From positions 62,001-126,000 of the forward strand of contig SCQL01000017.1 in the NCBI GenBank assembly GCA_004299235.1: 64,000 nt of DNA, read 5' to 3'. The stretch comes from a bacterium (lineage in GTDB: Bacteria > Chloroflexota > Dormibacteria > Dormibacterales > Dormibacteraceae). The translations under genes and the position numbers were made by a program. The notes under the pieces were generated by a model. It had not been told where the DNA came from and ran no database searches. It saw only the letters and a list, made by a program, of their open reading frames with translations. Shown here in pieces: positions 42,077-51,534 of this stretch (positions are counted from its first letter, which is position 1; each line of letters begins with the position of its first letter).

Positions 42077-43665
42077 CCCAAGGACTCTCTAGCCGGCGCA
42101 TCATCCTCGCCACCGCCGGGACGATGCTGGCGCTGCTGCTGGCCGCGCTCGACCAGACGATCGTCGGCACCGCCATTCCCCGCATCGTGGCCGACCTCAA
42201 CGGCCTCGACCGCCTGGCCTGGGTCACGACCGCCTACCTGGTCACCTCGACCACCATGACCCCGATCGCCGGCAAGCTTGGCGACCTGTTCGGCCGCAAG
42301 CCCTTCTTGCTCGTGGGCATGATCGGGTTCGTGGTCGCGTCCGCCTTCTGCGGGCTCGCGCAGGACATGACCCAGCTGATCGTGTTCCGCGGCATCCAGG
42401 GCATCTTCGGCGGCGTGCTCTTCGCCACCGTCTTCACCGTCATCGGCGACCTCTTCCCGCCCGACCAGCGAGCCCGCGCGCAGGGCCTGTTCGGCGCCGT
42501 CTTCGGCCTGAGCTCGATCGTCGGGCCCACCGCCGGCGGATTCATCACCGACCACTGGAGTTGGCGCTGGGTGTTCGAGGTGAACATCCCCGTCGGCATC
42601 GTCGCCGTGGCGGTCGTGCTGGCCGGCCTCCCCTACGTGCGCTCCAAGGCCTCCTGGCGCGACATCGACTTCTGGGGTGCGGCGACACTCGCGGCCGGCG
42701 TGGTGCCTCTGCTGGTCGCTCTCACCATCACCCGCGACCACGCGTGGACGTCGCCCGAGGTGATGGGCCTGCTCGCGCTCGCGACCGTGATGCTCGCCGT
42801 GTTCGGGTTCATCGAGTCGCGGGTCGAACACCCGATCGTCCCGCTCGAGCTGTTCAAGAACCCGACGTTCAGCGTCAGCATGCTGGTGGGCTTCCTGACC
42901 GCCTTCGGCATGTTCGGCTCGATCCTGTTCACGCCGCTCGTCTTCCAGGGTGTGCTCGGCATCAGCGCGACCAACTCCGGCGCGCTCATCACCCCGATGA
43001 TGTTCGGCCTGCTCGCCGCCAGCACGCTGACCGGGTTCGTGATGCGCCGGATCAGGTACTACCGCCTCCTCGGCACACTCGGGGTGGTCGTGATGATCTT
43101 CGGCATGTGGCTGCTCTCACAGATCCTGCCCGGCACCCCCGAGTGGCACGTCGTGGCCGCCCTGATCGTGGTCGGGCTCGGCATCGGCGTCACCTTCCCC
43201 CTGTACCTGACCGCCGTGCAGACCGCCCTGCCCCGCCAGTACCTGGGCGTGGCCTCGAGCCAGATCCAGTTCTGGCGCAACCTGGGCGGCACGGTCGGCA
43301 GCGCCATCCTGGGCGCCGTGCTGGCCAACCGGCTGCCCGACTACCTGAAGACGCGCGTCGCCGACCTGAACCTGCCGGCGCAGGTGGTCGCCCACCTGCC
43401 CAAGAGCGGGAGCGCGAACTCGATCCTCGACCCGACGCTGCTCGCCAAGCTGCCCCCCGCCTTCGTCCACGCCATCCGCCTGGCGCTCTCGGACACGCTG
43501 CGCGACATCTACGTTTTCGCCGGCGTGATCCTCATCATCGCCCTGATCTCGACCGTTTTTCTCAAGGAAGTCCCCCTGACCGGCGCTCGCGGCGGCACGG
43601 GATTCGCCGAGGCGCCGGTCATCGAAGACGAGCAGGAGCGGGAGGCGGCGCCGGTCACGGCCTGA
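42073..43665 (+). CDS. DHA2-type (14-helix) MFS drug efflux transporter
   Basis: GTG start at 42073, overlapping the MarR stop; the longer upstream frame is antisense-like over marR and not real. 530 residues. Motif near helix 1 LAALDQTIVGTAIPRI (motif D1), motif A GKLGDLFGRKPFL, motif C GLSSIVGPTAGGFITD, and about 14 hydrophobic helices as in EmrB/QacA. It exports lipophilic compounds using the proton gradient. Confidence 0.92.
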   Translation: MTQGLSSRRIILATAGTMLALLLAALDQTIVGTAIPRIVADLNGLDRLAWVTTAYLVTSTTMTPIAGKLGDLFGRKPFLLVGMIGFVVASAFCGLAQDMTQLIVFRGIQGIFGGVLFATVFTVIGDLFPPDQRARAQGLFGAVFGLSSIVGPTAGGFITDHWSWRWVFEVNIPVGIVAVAVVLAGLPYVRSKASWRDIDFWGAATLAAGVVPLLVALTITRDHAWTSPEVMGLLALATVMLAVFGFIESRVEHPIVPLELFKNPTFSVSMLVGFLTAFGMFGSILFTPLVFQGVLGISATNSGALITPMMFGLLAASTLTGFVMRRIRYYRLLGTLGVVVMIFGMWLLSQILPGTPEWHVVAALIVVGLGIGVTFPLYLTAVQTALPRQYLGVASSQIQFWRNLGGTVGSAILGAVLANRLPDYLKTRVADLNLPAQVVAHLPKSGSANSILDPTLLAKLPPAFVHAIRLALSDTLRDIYVFAGVILIIALISTVFLKEVPLTGARGGTGFAEAPVIEDEQEREAAPVTA

Positions 43666-43790
43666 GAGGGCGTACAAACCTGTGCCGCCAAATTCGCGTC
43701 AAGCGCGCTAAAATCGCCCCCGCAACGCTGGAGGGGTAGACCGGCCACCTACGTCCGGGCCTCTGAGCGAGATTTCTAGGAGGCCAGACG

Positions 43791-44075
43791 GTGAGTTTCT
43801 CGGACAGGACCTTGCAGTGTCGCGACTGTGGGCGTGATTTTCTCTTTACGGCAGGCGAGCAGGAGTTTTATCAGACCCGCGGGCTCCAGAACGAACCGCG
43901 GCGCTGTCCCGAATGCCGGGCGGCCAGGCGCTCGTCGGAGGGCAACGGCCGGACTCGGGCCATGCACGACGTGATCTGCTCGAACTGCGGCAAGCAGACA
44001 CAGGTCCCGTTCGTCCCGACCGGGGCCCGTCCCGTCTACTGCCTGGACTGCTTCCAGACCGTAGGCCGCCGCTAG
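43791..44075 (+). CDS. Zinc-ribbon protein
   Basis: GTG start at 43791, eight bases after AGGAGG. 94 residues with four CxxC pairs: LQCRDCGRDFLF, RRCPECRAAR, VICSNCGKQTQVPF, VYCLDCF. The first half matches the 'probable zinc-binding domain' (F...E...Y...G....P.RC..CR..R), the second is a CxxC_CxxC ribbon. It likely binds two zinc ions. Found near ribosome or stress genes in related genomes; role unknown. Confidence 0.82.
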   Translation: MSFSDRTLQCRDCGRDFLFTAGEQEFYQTRGLQNEPRRCPECRAARRSSEGNGRTRAMHDVICSNCGKQTQVPFVPTGARPVYCLDCFQTVGRR

Positions 44076-44215
44076 AGCCTTACGCAGCGCAGCCGGGGGC
44101 AACTGGGTTTGACCGGGCGCAACTCGGCTGCGTTGTGCTCTCCCCCCTCGGAGCGGCTCGGAGCCAAACTCACGCACCGGGCCGCGCATGGCGGCACGGC
44201 TCGAGGTTCAGGCGC

Positions 44216-44509
44216 CTATTCGCGGTAGCGGTAGACGATCCGGCCGCGCGTCAGGTCGTAAGGCGACAGCTCGACGCGGATGCGGTCTCCGGGCGTGATC
44301 CGGATGAAGTAGCGTCGCATGCGCCCCGCGGCGTAAGCGATGAGCTTGTGCCCGTTCTCCAGCTCGACTTCGAACATGGCGTTGGGCAGCGCCTGCGCCA
44401 CGACCGCGTCCATGACCACCGCCTGCTCTTTCTGGTCGCCGTTCTCGCGTTCCGGCTTGCGCGCTTTCTCCGGACGCCGCGGCCCTCGTCGACCTCTGAA
44501 CTTTCCCAA
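44216..44509 (-). CDS. infA: Translation initiation factor IF-1 with basic N-terminal extension
   Basis: A 97-residue protein. The S1/OB fold from about residue 28: [69 protein letters not shown]-1 is normally about 72 residues. Here a 25-residue Arg/Lys/Pro-rich extension ([20 protein letters not shown]) precedes it. It is not next to ribosomal protein genes, so it may be a second copy. Confidence 0.88.
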   Translation of the reverse strand: MGKFRGRRGPRRPEKARKPERENGDQKEQAVVMDAVVAQALPNAMFEVELENGHKLIAYAAGRMRRYFIRITPGDRIRVELSPYDLTRGRIVYRYRE

Positions 44510-44521
44510 GACTCGTGAAGT

Positions 44522-45436
44522 CTAAAGGCGTCGAGCACCCGCCGCGAGGCGGGCCTCGATTGTGGACGCCAATTCCGGTGTCAATCGATCGACTGCAGCG
44601 AGGCGGTGCAGGGTCTCCAGCCAGCGGCTGTCCTGGCCCACGGCCTCCGCGATCAGCTTGCATCCGGCGTCGAGGTCTCCGGCCTCAGCCATCGCCAGAC
44701 CCGCCCAGAATCGGAGCTCGATCATCTCGGGCGCGATCGCCAATCCCTCGCGGCGCCGGTTCGCCGCGCCCTCGACATCGCCCGCCGCGGCGAGGCGATC
44801 CGCCTCGTCGTCGGTCTGGTACGCACGTCTGATGCGCAGCAGGCGGCGCAGCTCGACCAGAGGCTCGGCGGCATCCTCGACCCGCAGGTCGATGATCCGT
44901 TCCTCCCACGAGCGGCCGGTGGGCGTGCCCCGCACAACTAGCATCGCCGCCGACTGCTGACCTCGAATGTCCCCGCCCTCGGCCTCGGCGGCATCCAGCG
45001 CCGCCATCATGCGCTCCGCCAGCGGCGCGCCGGTCGAGGTGTAGGCGTCCGCCATCGCCGCCCAGACGGTGTCCTTCTCCATCAGGTTGGCCTGGCAGCT
45101 GAAACCGTCACCGAGCTCGTGGCCGGCGGCGGGAATGCACTTGCTCCCGGTGTGCGCGGCGACGTTGCCGGCGGCATCGACGATGGCGCACTGCCGCACC
45201 TCGGCCTGCGGGTCGCCGGACGTGAGCGCCGTGAGCGCCTGCTCGGCGGTGAATCCAGCCCGCATGAGATCCAATCCCAGCGGCCCGTAGCTGACGTTGA
45301 CCTGCGACTGGGTCGCCACTGCGCCCACCCCGGCGAGGGCCCAGGGCACGACCGGGCCGACCCCGAAGTAGTGCGACTGCACGGCGACTCCGAGCTCACC
45401 CGTCACCTTGTCGCGCGCCACGATCGAGTAGGTCAA
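44522..45436 (-). CDS. DUF1028 protein (Ntn-hydrolase-like)
   Basis: A 304-residue protein. MTYSIVARDKVTGELGVAVQ, then GVGPVVPWALAGVGAVATQS and SYGPLGLDLMRAG match DUF1028, predicted to have an Ntn-hydrolase fold; HTGSKCIPAAGHELG and FSCQANLM continue it. A helical C-terminal region (about 220-300) resembles peptidoglycan- or TPR-binding tails seen in this family. Its ATG starts one base after the acyltransferase stop. Function unknown. Confidence 0.85.
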   Translation of the reverse strand: MTYSIVARDKVTGELGVAVQSHYFGVGPVVPWALAGVGAVATQSQVNVSYGPLGLDLMRAGFTAEQALTALTSGDPQAEVRQCAIVDAAGNVAAHTGSKCIPAAGHELGDGFSCQANLMEKDTVWAAMADAYTSTGAPLAERMMAALDAAEAEGGDIRGQQSAAMLVVRGTPTGRSWEERIIDLRVEDAAEPLVELRRLLRIRRAYQTDDEADRLAAAGDVEGAANRRREGLAIAPEMIELRFWAGLAMAEAGDLDAGCKLIAEAVGQDSRWLETLHRLAAVDRLTPELASTIEARLAAGARRL

Positions 45437-46318
45437 CTAGTCTCCGTAGCGCAGCTCTCGCGGTTTCGAGGCTCGCCACCGTTCGATCCAGGTGCCCTGG
45501 ATCTCGGGCTGGGAGGATTTGGCGGCCAGCGCCCGAACGGCGGTCTCCACCCTGGCGGTGAACTCGCGCGAGCCTTCCTTTGGCCGCGGCGTCATGGGCT
45601 TGCCGATCCGCACCCTCACGGGCGCCGGCAGCGGCAGCTTTTGCCCTCTCGGCATCACCTGGTAAGCGCCGCGGATGTGCATGGGCACGACGGGAGTGCC
45701 CGTCTCGTTGGCGAGATGTCCAACCCCGGGTTTGAATTCCTGGATCCGCCCGTCAGGAGAGCGGCTCCCTTCCGGAAAGAGCACGAGGTTCCAGCCGGAC
45801 TTCAGGAGCTGGCTCGAGCTGTGGAGCTGCGCCTGAGCGCCGCCGGTGCGCGAGAAGGGGAAGGTGTTCAGAAACAGGCTCACGATGTTGCCGAGCAGCG
45901 GCCGCTTGAACCAGTAATCGGCCGCGGCGGCGACCACCGTGCGGTCGCGTGCGCGGTCGGTCAGCGCGTGAAGGATGAGCGACGTGTCGGCGTGGCTCGA
46001 GTGGTTGGCGGCGAAGATCACCGGACGCTGGAGCTCGCGCACCCATTCGCGGCCTTCGACCTTCGGATGCGCCATCGCCTCGGTGAAGGGCAGCAGCAGC
46101 CCGTGCTGGATGAGGTAGCGGAAGGAGCGAACCGGTTCCTGCCGCGCCCAACCGAGGTCGCTCGCCGGCGCCGGGACGACAGCTCCTTGCTCCGGCCAGG
46201 TGTGCGGTCGCGGCGTATCCCAGTGCCAGCCGCGGCGGACCCGGCTCACATCGCGAACCAGAGCGCCGGCGGTGCCGGCAAGCCGCGTCAACCCGCCCTC
46301 CCCCGAATACCAGGTCAC
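45437..46318 (-). CDS. PlsC-like 1-acyl-glycerol-phosphate acyltransferase
   Basis: GTG start at 46318, overlapping the stop of the LarA-like gene (GTGA); the longer frame is a shadow. 293 residues. Motif I VIFAANHSSHADTSLIL (NHxxxxD, here NHSSHAD), motif II NTFPFSRTG, motif III LVLFPEGSRSPDG, and motif IV GTPVVPMHIRGAY. It acylates lysophospholipid or a related lipid at the membrane. Its neighbours (acyl-CoA reductase, dehydrogenase) suggest a special lipid. Confidence 0.9.
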   Translation of the reverse strand: MTWYSGEGGLTRLAGTAGALVRDVSRVRRGWHWDTPRPHTWPEQGAVVPAPASDLGWARQEPVRSFRYLIQHGLLLPFTEAMAHPKVEGREWVRELQRPVIFAANHSSHADTSLILHALTDRARDRTVVAAAADYWFKRPLLGNIVSLFLNTFPFSRTGGAQAQLHSSSQLLKSGWNLVLFPEGSRSPDGRIQEFKPGVGHLANETGTPVVPMHIRGAYQVMPRGQKLPLPAPVRVRIGKPMTPRPKEGSREFTARVETAVRALAAKSSQPEIQGTWIERWRASKPRELRYGD

Positions 46319-47895
46319 CCTTCCACGTCGCAGAGCATGATCGGGGGCATTCTCAGATGCGTCACGCTCGGATGACGCCCCACGGTCTGCTCGGCCATCT
46401 CGAAAGCGTCCTCCAGGGTGGTCGCGCACTTGAAGCCGAGCCGGTGCACGACATCCCGCTCCCCCCCGACGATGATGACATCGCCCGCATGTTCCATCGC
46501 ATGGGCGGCCCAGTACCACGCATAAAAAGGATGTACGCCGTGGTAGGCGTGGGATTTGCGGTACAGCTGGCGGAACCACGGGTCCTCGGCGAAACGCAGC
46601 TCGTACTTGCTCTCGATCTCGCGCGGGTCGGTGGTGTCGGCCAGCACCTCGTCGTAGAAGTCGATATAGCTGGGATGCTGCACCGCGTCGAACTCGTACC
46701 TGCACGGATGCGTGAGGATGAGGACGCCGCCCTTCCTCAGCACCGGCTTCGACCGGTAGAAGTTGAAGAGATAACCGATGCCCATGCAGACCACCAGCAC
46801 GGGGTTCATCGGGGCGTTGACGTTGTATGGGCCGAGGTACGGCACTCCGATGGTGACGATGTCCGTCTGGCCTTCGACCCTCACGCTGATCTGAGCCCTG
46901 ACCGCCTCCAGGGTCTTGTCATGCACGGCGTCGACCTGACCCGCATTCACCCCGGTCAACCCATAAGGCGCTCGCATGGCGTGGAAGACGCTGCGCTTGA
47001 ACGCCGGTGGCGCAAGGTCGGTCAGCTGCTTCATGCCGAGGAACATGGCCTGGTCGCGAGCGGTCCAGTCGGTCTCGCGCTTCTGCATGAAGCTGGCGAT
47101 GGACGGAAACGCGTGATTGTTGACCGTCGTCTCGATGTGAAACACGCGCACCGTGTCCTCGATCAGCTGGCCCTGCCGGATGCAGGAGTGATGCAGCGCG
47201 GAATCGGGTGGGTTCATGTAGGAGCGCGAGCCGAGCAGCGTCTTCACGTTGTGGTGGGCGCGAATGCCGCGATACGTCGCCAGCCCGGTGGACATCGACT
47301 TGTGCCCCCCGTCCATCGGGACCAGGGTCAAGTTGACGTAGACGACCAGGTCTGACTCGGCGGCGCGCTTGTGCAGAGTGACCTCTTCGCCTTCCGCGGT
47401 CTTGCCGATGTAGACGTTGGCGTCCGGATCCTCGCCGTCGTGCTGGTAGAGGCGGTCGGGCCAGAACGTGCTGAAGATGCGTTCGCCGACGATGTGCCGG
47501 ATCTCGTCCTCCGTCATCCGGCGATGCAGCCCGAGGGCGGCGATCAGGTGGATGTCCTCGACGCCGGCCTCCGCCGCCATGTCGATGACCTCCTCCATGA
47601 CAAGCTGCCGCACGTCAGGCGCCGCCATCGGCGGCAGCGGCAGAGACAGGTCGTCAAAGGCGATCGTGAGCTTCATCCCGCGCCGCAGCAGCGACTTCAG
47701 CGGGTCGTCTTCGAGCGGCTTGGCCAGTGCGCGCTTGATCGCCCTTTCGGGATGCGCGATCGGCTCGAACGGATCGGGCGGATAGACGATGCGCGCACCT
47801 AGCGGGAGCTTCTCCAGCCGCACGCCCTCGCCGAAGTGGAACAGCACCGGCGGGGTGTTGCGGTCGACTTCGATGACAGCTCCAGGTCGAGGCAT
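46315..47895 (-). CDS. LarA-family (DUF2088) nickel-pincer racemase/epimerase-like protein
   Basis: ATG 47895, overlapping the alcohol dehydrogenase stop (TGATG); the longer frame is a shadow. 526 residues. N-terminal DLSLPLPPMAAP and IHLIAALGLHRRMTEDEIRH correspond to the LarA 'D.TRP' and 'GTHR.....E' regions; GGHKSMSTG has the Lys expected for the pincer cofactor; HHN follows where a nickel His is found. LarA homologues racemise or epimerise 2-hydroxy acids and sugars. The larB/C/E maturation genes are not in view, so catalysis depends on genes elsewhere. Confidence 0.78.
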   Translation of the reverse strand: MPRPGAVIEVDRNTPPVLFHFGEGVRLEKLPLGARIVYPPDPFEPIAHPERAIKRALAKPLEDDPLKSLLRRGMKLTIAFDDLSLPLPPMAAPDVRQLVMEEVIDMAAEAGVEDIHLIAALGLHRRMTEDEIRHIVGERIFSTFWPDRLYQHDGEDPDANVYIGKTAEGEEVTLHKRAAESDLVVYVNLTLVPMDGGHKSMSTGLATYRGIRAHHNVKTLLGSRSYMNPPDSALHHSCIRQGQLIEDTVRVFHIETTVNNHAFPSIASFMQKRETDWTARDQAMFLGMKQLTDLAPPAFKRSVFHAMRAPYGLTGVNAGQVDAVHDKTLEAVRAQISVRVEGQTDIVTIGVPYLGPYNVNAPMNPVLVVCMGIGYLFNFYRSKPVLRKGGVLILTHPCRYEFDAVQHPSYIDFYDEVLADTTDPREIESKYELRFAEDPWFRQLYRKSHAYHGVHPFYAWYWAAHAMEHAGDVIIVGGERDVVHRLGFKCATTLEDAFEMAEQTVGRHPSVTHLRMPPIMLCDVEG

Positions 47896-49076
47896 CAGGC
47901 CCTCAATCCTCGCAGATCGAATGCGACCTTCACGGCGCCAAGGCGTCCCGCGCTCATCGCGTACGCGATTGCATCCCGATACTCGCCGAGGCCGAACAGC
48001 GGACCGGTGAGCTTGTCGAGGTGCAGTTCCGGCGCCGCCTCCAGCGCCAGCTCGAAGGTCCGCTTGCCCTTCCTCTTCGCTTCGGATCCGTACGCGTAGG
48101 CGCCGGTCACCGTCAGCTCGCGCTGCCAGATCGGCGCCCAGTCGACCTTCTCCTCGCTCGGCATACCGACCGCCACCACGGTGCCTCCCTCGCGCGTGAA
48201 GCGAACGGCGTCGTTCAGGCTGTCGGCGCGACCGACGCACTCGAAGGTCAGGTCTGCGCCGCCGAGCAGGAGCGGGCGGTTCATGCCTTCCAGCCGGCGC
48301 GCCCCGGTGGCGAAGCGGATGCGCTGGAAGACATCGGCGGGAGCGATGACCTGGTCGGCGCCGAGCCTGCGGGCCAGGTCGCGCTGGGTCGGATGCTTGG
48401 CAACCGCGATGAGGCGCTTGGGCGGGGTGAAGATCCTGACCGCGGCCACGGTTAAGAGGCCGATCGTCCCGGCGCCCTGCACGACCACCACGTCGTCTTT
48501 GGTCGCCCCACCGCGCAGCGCCGCGTGCACGCAGCACGCAAACGGCTCGATGAGCACGGCGGCCTCATCGGCAAGCGCGGCCGGGACCTGGTGCAGCTGG
48601 CTCGGGTGGGCGACGAGCACTTCGCCCCATCCCCCACCGGTGCCGGCGCAGTATCCGGTCTGCAGGCCGACCTCGATCGGCCCCTCGGTCACGTTGTAGC
48701 AGAGCCCCGGACGGCCCTCGGCGCAGCGTGGGCAGGGAGGGTCGATGCCCCGCACCTTGCAGCCAAGCGCGGGCTCGACGACCACGCGCGTGCCATCGTC
48801 AAGCGTGCCCACGACCTCGTGCCCGGGCACGAACGGATAGCTGGTCAGCGGGTCGAGGTACAGCGAAGCATGGCCGCCGACGGCCGCGAGGTCAGAGCCG
48901 CAGATCCCGCTCAGCGTGGGTTGCACGCGCACCCAGTCGCGTGTTGGGAGCTGCGGTTCGGCGACGTCGCCCAGGTGCAGCATCGACAGGGCGCTGGTGG
49001 CGACGTCGGGCCGGCCGCCCGAGGCTTTGACGATGGCGTAGGACGCAATCGACCGGACGTACTGGACCGCTAGCAC
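47895..49076 (-). CDS. Zinc-dependent alcohol dehydrogenase (MDR)
   Basis: A 393-residue protein. Catalytic zinc Cys in SGICGSDLAAVG and GHE in VPGHEVVGT, structural-zinc cysteines in PCPRCAEGRPGLCYN, Rossmann VVQGAGTIGLLTVAA and FECVGRADSLNDAV. It oxidises or reduces an alcohol/aldehyde with NAD(P). It is the first gene after the hairpin at 49098 and translationally linked to the LarA-like gene. Confidence 0.88.
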   Translation of the reverse strand: MLAVQYVRSIASYAIVKASGGRPDVATSALSMLHLGDVAEPQLPTRDWVRVQPTLSGICGSDLAAVGGHASLYLDPLTSYPFVPGHEVVGTLDDGTRVVVEPALGCKVRGIDPPCPRCAEGRPGLCYNVTEGPIEVGLQTGYCAGTGGGWGEVLVAHPSQLHQVPAALADEAAVLIEPFACCVHAALRGGATKDDVVVVQGAGTIGLLTVAAVRIFTPPKRLIAVAKHPTQRDLARRLGADQVIAPADVFQRIRFATGARRLEGMNRPLLLGGADLTFECVGRADSLNDAVRFTREGGTVVAVGMPSEEKVDWAPIWQRELTVTGAYAYGSEAKRKGKRTFELALEAAPELHLDKLTGPLFGLGEYRDAIAYAMSAGRLGAVKVAFDLRGLRA

Positions 49077-49097
49077 CGGCTCAAGCCCTCACTCCAG

Positions 49098-49120
49098 CCC
49101 TCTTCCCGACGGGAAGAGGG
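49098..49120. terminator. Perfect 10-bp hairpin, possible terminator or interspersed repeat
   Basis: CCCTCTTCCC (49098-49107), loop GAC, GGGAAGAGGG (49111-49120). It lies 14 bases after the end of the acyl-CoA reductase fusion gene (-) and 22 bases before the alcohol dehydrogenase start. The flanks CTCACTCCAG and AACTCAACCTCACTC are of the type seen in short intergenic repeats of some high-GC genomes. No T-run. Confidence 0.5.
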
Positions 49121-49133
49121 AACTCAACCTCAC

Positions 49134-51509
49134 TCATCGTCTTACCGCCTCCCGGTACTCGGGGGAGCGCGGGTCGGGCATGGGCAGGCGCCAGTTGCCG
49201 GGCGCCATGCGCCAGCGCTCGATCCGCCAGCCGCGCTGGCCCGCGACCTGCGACAGCCGCGCGTCGGGGTTGACCGCGACCGGAGTCCCGACCAGCTCCA
49301 GCATGGGCAGGTCGGACAGCGAGTCCGCGTAGGCGAAGCTCTCGGACAGCACGATGCCGTTGCGACCGGCGTACTCCTCCAGCAGCGTCCCGCGCGCCTC
49401 GCCCGCGGGTGGCGGCGATTGGAGGTCGCCGGTCAAACGGCCGTCCTTCGTCAGCAGGTGAGCGCAGTCGACCTCGACTTCAAGCAGCTCGGCCAGCGGC
49501 TCGACGACCACGTCCAGCGCACCGGTGAGGAGCAGCACCCGATGCCCGGCGCGCTTGTGCTCGCGGATGCGCCGCATGCCCTCCGGATAGATGCGCCGCA
49601 GGGTGACGGCGTCAAGCGCTTCGCGGCCCAATCCCTTCATCACCTCGAGGTCGAGGCCGTCGTACTCGCGGTAGAAGCTGCGCTGGAACTCGGCTCGCGA
49701 CCGCCGCTCGAGATAAAGCCAGCGCGGGGCTTCGCGGAGCATCTGCGCCATGAAGGCCGGCCAGTCGTCCAGCGGCTGTGCCCGCAGGCGCATCCAGAGG
49801 AAGTATTCGACGACGTTGGTCTCGACCAGCGTGCCGTCGACATCGAAGACGGCGAGCACGTCTGAGCGACCCGTGCGCCGATCGATCGCGGCGCGCACCG
49901 AGCTCGACTCGGCCCTGGGCGCGGTGCTGCCGGTCGGCTGCTTGCCCTTCCGCGCCGTGGTCTCGGCGCGCGACATGCGCACGACGGTGGGGAAATGGAC
50001 GTCCTGGAAGTAGTGCTCCCAGTCGTAGAGCGCAGCGTCGAACGGAAAATGCTGGCGCTCCGCGGCGGGCACCTTCTCCCAGATCGACATCAGGTTACGG
50101 GTGTCGAAGATGCAGTCGACCTCGGTGTAGACGCCATAGAGCTGGATGAGGTTGAGCCCGCGTTCCAGGCGCTCGCGCTCGGCGTTGAGGTCGTCCGACA
50201 CGTCCGCGACGCTGGCGCCGAGCGGCAGGCGCTCGACCACCCATTGCGCGGCCTCGACGAACCGCAGCGCGGTTCGCGCCCGGGTCGCCAGCTCGCCCCG
50301 GGTGGGATAGGTCCAGTTCGGTGTGCCGATCGCCTGGCCGTAGCGGTCGCGCAGCGGATGCTGGCCGAAATATCGCGTGGCTTCGTCGGCGACCTGCCGG
50401 AAGCGCAGTGGATTGCGGCTCCCCGAGGCGGCGTGGTACACGCGCGGCCTGGAGTCCGGCGGCGGGTTGGCGGCGACCGCGAGCACGGTGTTGACGACGA
50501 AGTCCGCGGGAATGATGTCGAGCAGCGAGTCGGGCAGGCCGGAAAAGTCGCGGAGGATGCCGCGCCCGAACGCGAGGATCAGCGGCTCGGCCATGCGGAA
50601 TCCCTCGAGCCAGCCGGGGAAGGGCTCCTCCAGTGCGCTCTCGATGATCGAGGGGCGCACGATCGACAGCGGGATGTCGCCGTGCAGCTCGACGACGGCG
50701 TGCTCGGCCATGGCCTTGGTGAAGGAGTAGATGTCGGCGAAGCCCATGGCATTCGCGTGCGCGCGTCCGCGCTCGATCAGGCGGTCCTTGACCCAGCGAT
50801 CGCGCCGCCGTTCGGTGGCGCGCGCCACCGCCGGCGTGCCCGCGGGTCCCATCCGCGACTGCGCCTCGCGGCGGAGCCGGTTGAGGATCTCGGGACGCCG
50901 CGACTCCTCCTCCACCGGCCCGCGCAGGCTGGACAGCACGGCCGCCTCGTGGCGCCAGTTGAGCCCGGGATCCAGCGGCGGCTCCTCGCGGACCAGTCCG
51001 CGCAGCATGCCGCCGACATATGCGGTGGAGATGTGAACGAGGTGCGGCGGCGCGCCCGCCCGGCCGAGGGCGGCGTGCTTCAGCGCCTCGACCATGCGCG
51101 CGGCGCCCAGCAGGTTGGTCTGGGCCGAGAGGTCGGCGGGGTTGTCGAACTCGACCGCCGCGGCGGAGTGGATGACGATGTCGCACGCCCGCAGCTGCTC
51201 GAGGCCGTTGGCGGTGAGGCCGAGCCCGTCGCGCCCGAGGTCGAGCTCGAGCACCGCGAGCTTGTCCTTGACCAGCCGGGCGAAGGCGTCCTCGCCGCGC
51301 TCCTCCTTGAGGCGCCTGAAGGCGGGGCTGGACAGCACCTCGCGCTCGAGCCGCTCCGCAGCGGGGCGACGCGCGCTGGAGCGGATGGCCAGGTTGATGC
51401 GTCCAACCTCCGGGATGGAACGCAAGCATTTCTCGACAAGCGACTTGCCGAGGAAACCGGTGCTGCCGGTGACCAGAATGGTCTTGCCCTTGAAGGCCTC
51501 GGCTATCAA
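49134..51509 (-). CDS. Fatty acyl-CoA reductase-like SDR fused to HAD-IB phosphatase
   Basis: A 791-residue two-part protein. Residues 1-500: extended SDR/NAD_binding_4 with ILVTGSTGFLGKSLVEKCLR, HISTAYVGG and catalytic YSFTK (Y261, K265), as in fatty acyl-CoA reductases. Residues 545-770: HAD phosphatase of the SerB/IB type with nucleophile AVFDVDGTLVE (556-560), LLLTGALDVVVEPL, and SESFAYADSLSDLPMLELVG. The fusion could reduce an acyl thioester to aldehyde/alcohol and dephosphorylate a lipid phosphate. Myxococcal ether-lipid proteins combine such activities, as I recall. The linker (about 510-545) is low complexity. Confidence 0.85.
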   Translation of the reverse strand: MIAEAFKGKTILVTGSTGFLGKSLVEKCLRSIPEVGRINLAIRSSARRPAAERLEREVLSSPAFRRLKEERGEDAFARLVKDKLAVLELDLGRDGLGLTANGLEQLRACDIVIHSAAAVEFDNPADLSAQTNLLGAARMVEALKHAALGRAGAPPHLVHISTAYVGGMLRGLVREEPPLDPGLNWRHEAAVLSSLRGPVEEESRRPEILNRLRREAQSRMGPAGTPAVARATERRRDRWVKDRLIERGRAHANAMGFADIYSFTKAMAEHAVVELHGDIPLSIVRPSIIESALEEPFPGWLEGFRMAEPLILAFGRGILRDFSGLPDSLLDIIPADFVVNTVLAVAANPPPDSRPRVYHAASGSRNPLRFRQVADEATRYFGQHPLRDRYGQAIGTPNWTYPTRGELATRARTALRFVEAAQWVVERLPLGASVADVSDDLNAERERLERGLNLIQLYGVYTEVDCIFDTRNLMSIWEKVPAAERQHFPFDAALYDWEHYFQDVHFPTVVRMSRAETTARKGKQPTGSTAPRAESSSVRAAIDRRTGRSDVLAVFDVDGTLVETNVVEYFLWMRLRAQPLDDWPAFMAQMLREAPRWLYLERRSRAEFQRSFYREYDGLDLEVMKGLGREALDAVTLRRIYPEGMRRIREHKRAGHRVLLLTGALDVVVEPLAELLEVEVDCAHLLTKDGRLTGDLQSPPPAGEARGTLLEEYAGRNGIVLSESFAYADSLSDLPMLELVGTPVAVNPDARLSQVAGQRGWRIERWRMAPGNWRLPMPDPRSPEYREAVRR

Positions 51510-51534
51510 GACCGACTGATTCTAAGGGGGCGGT

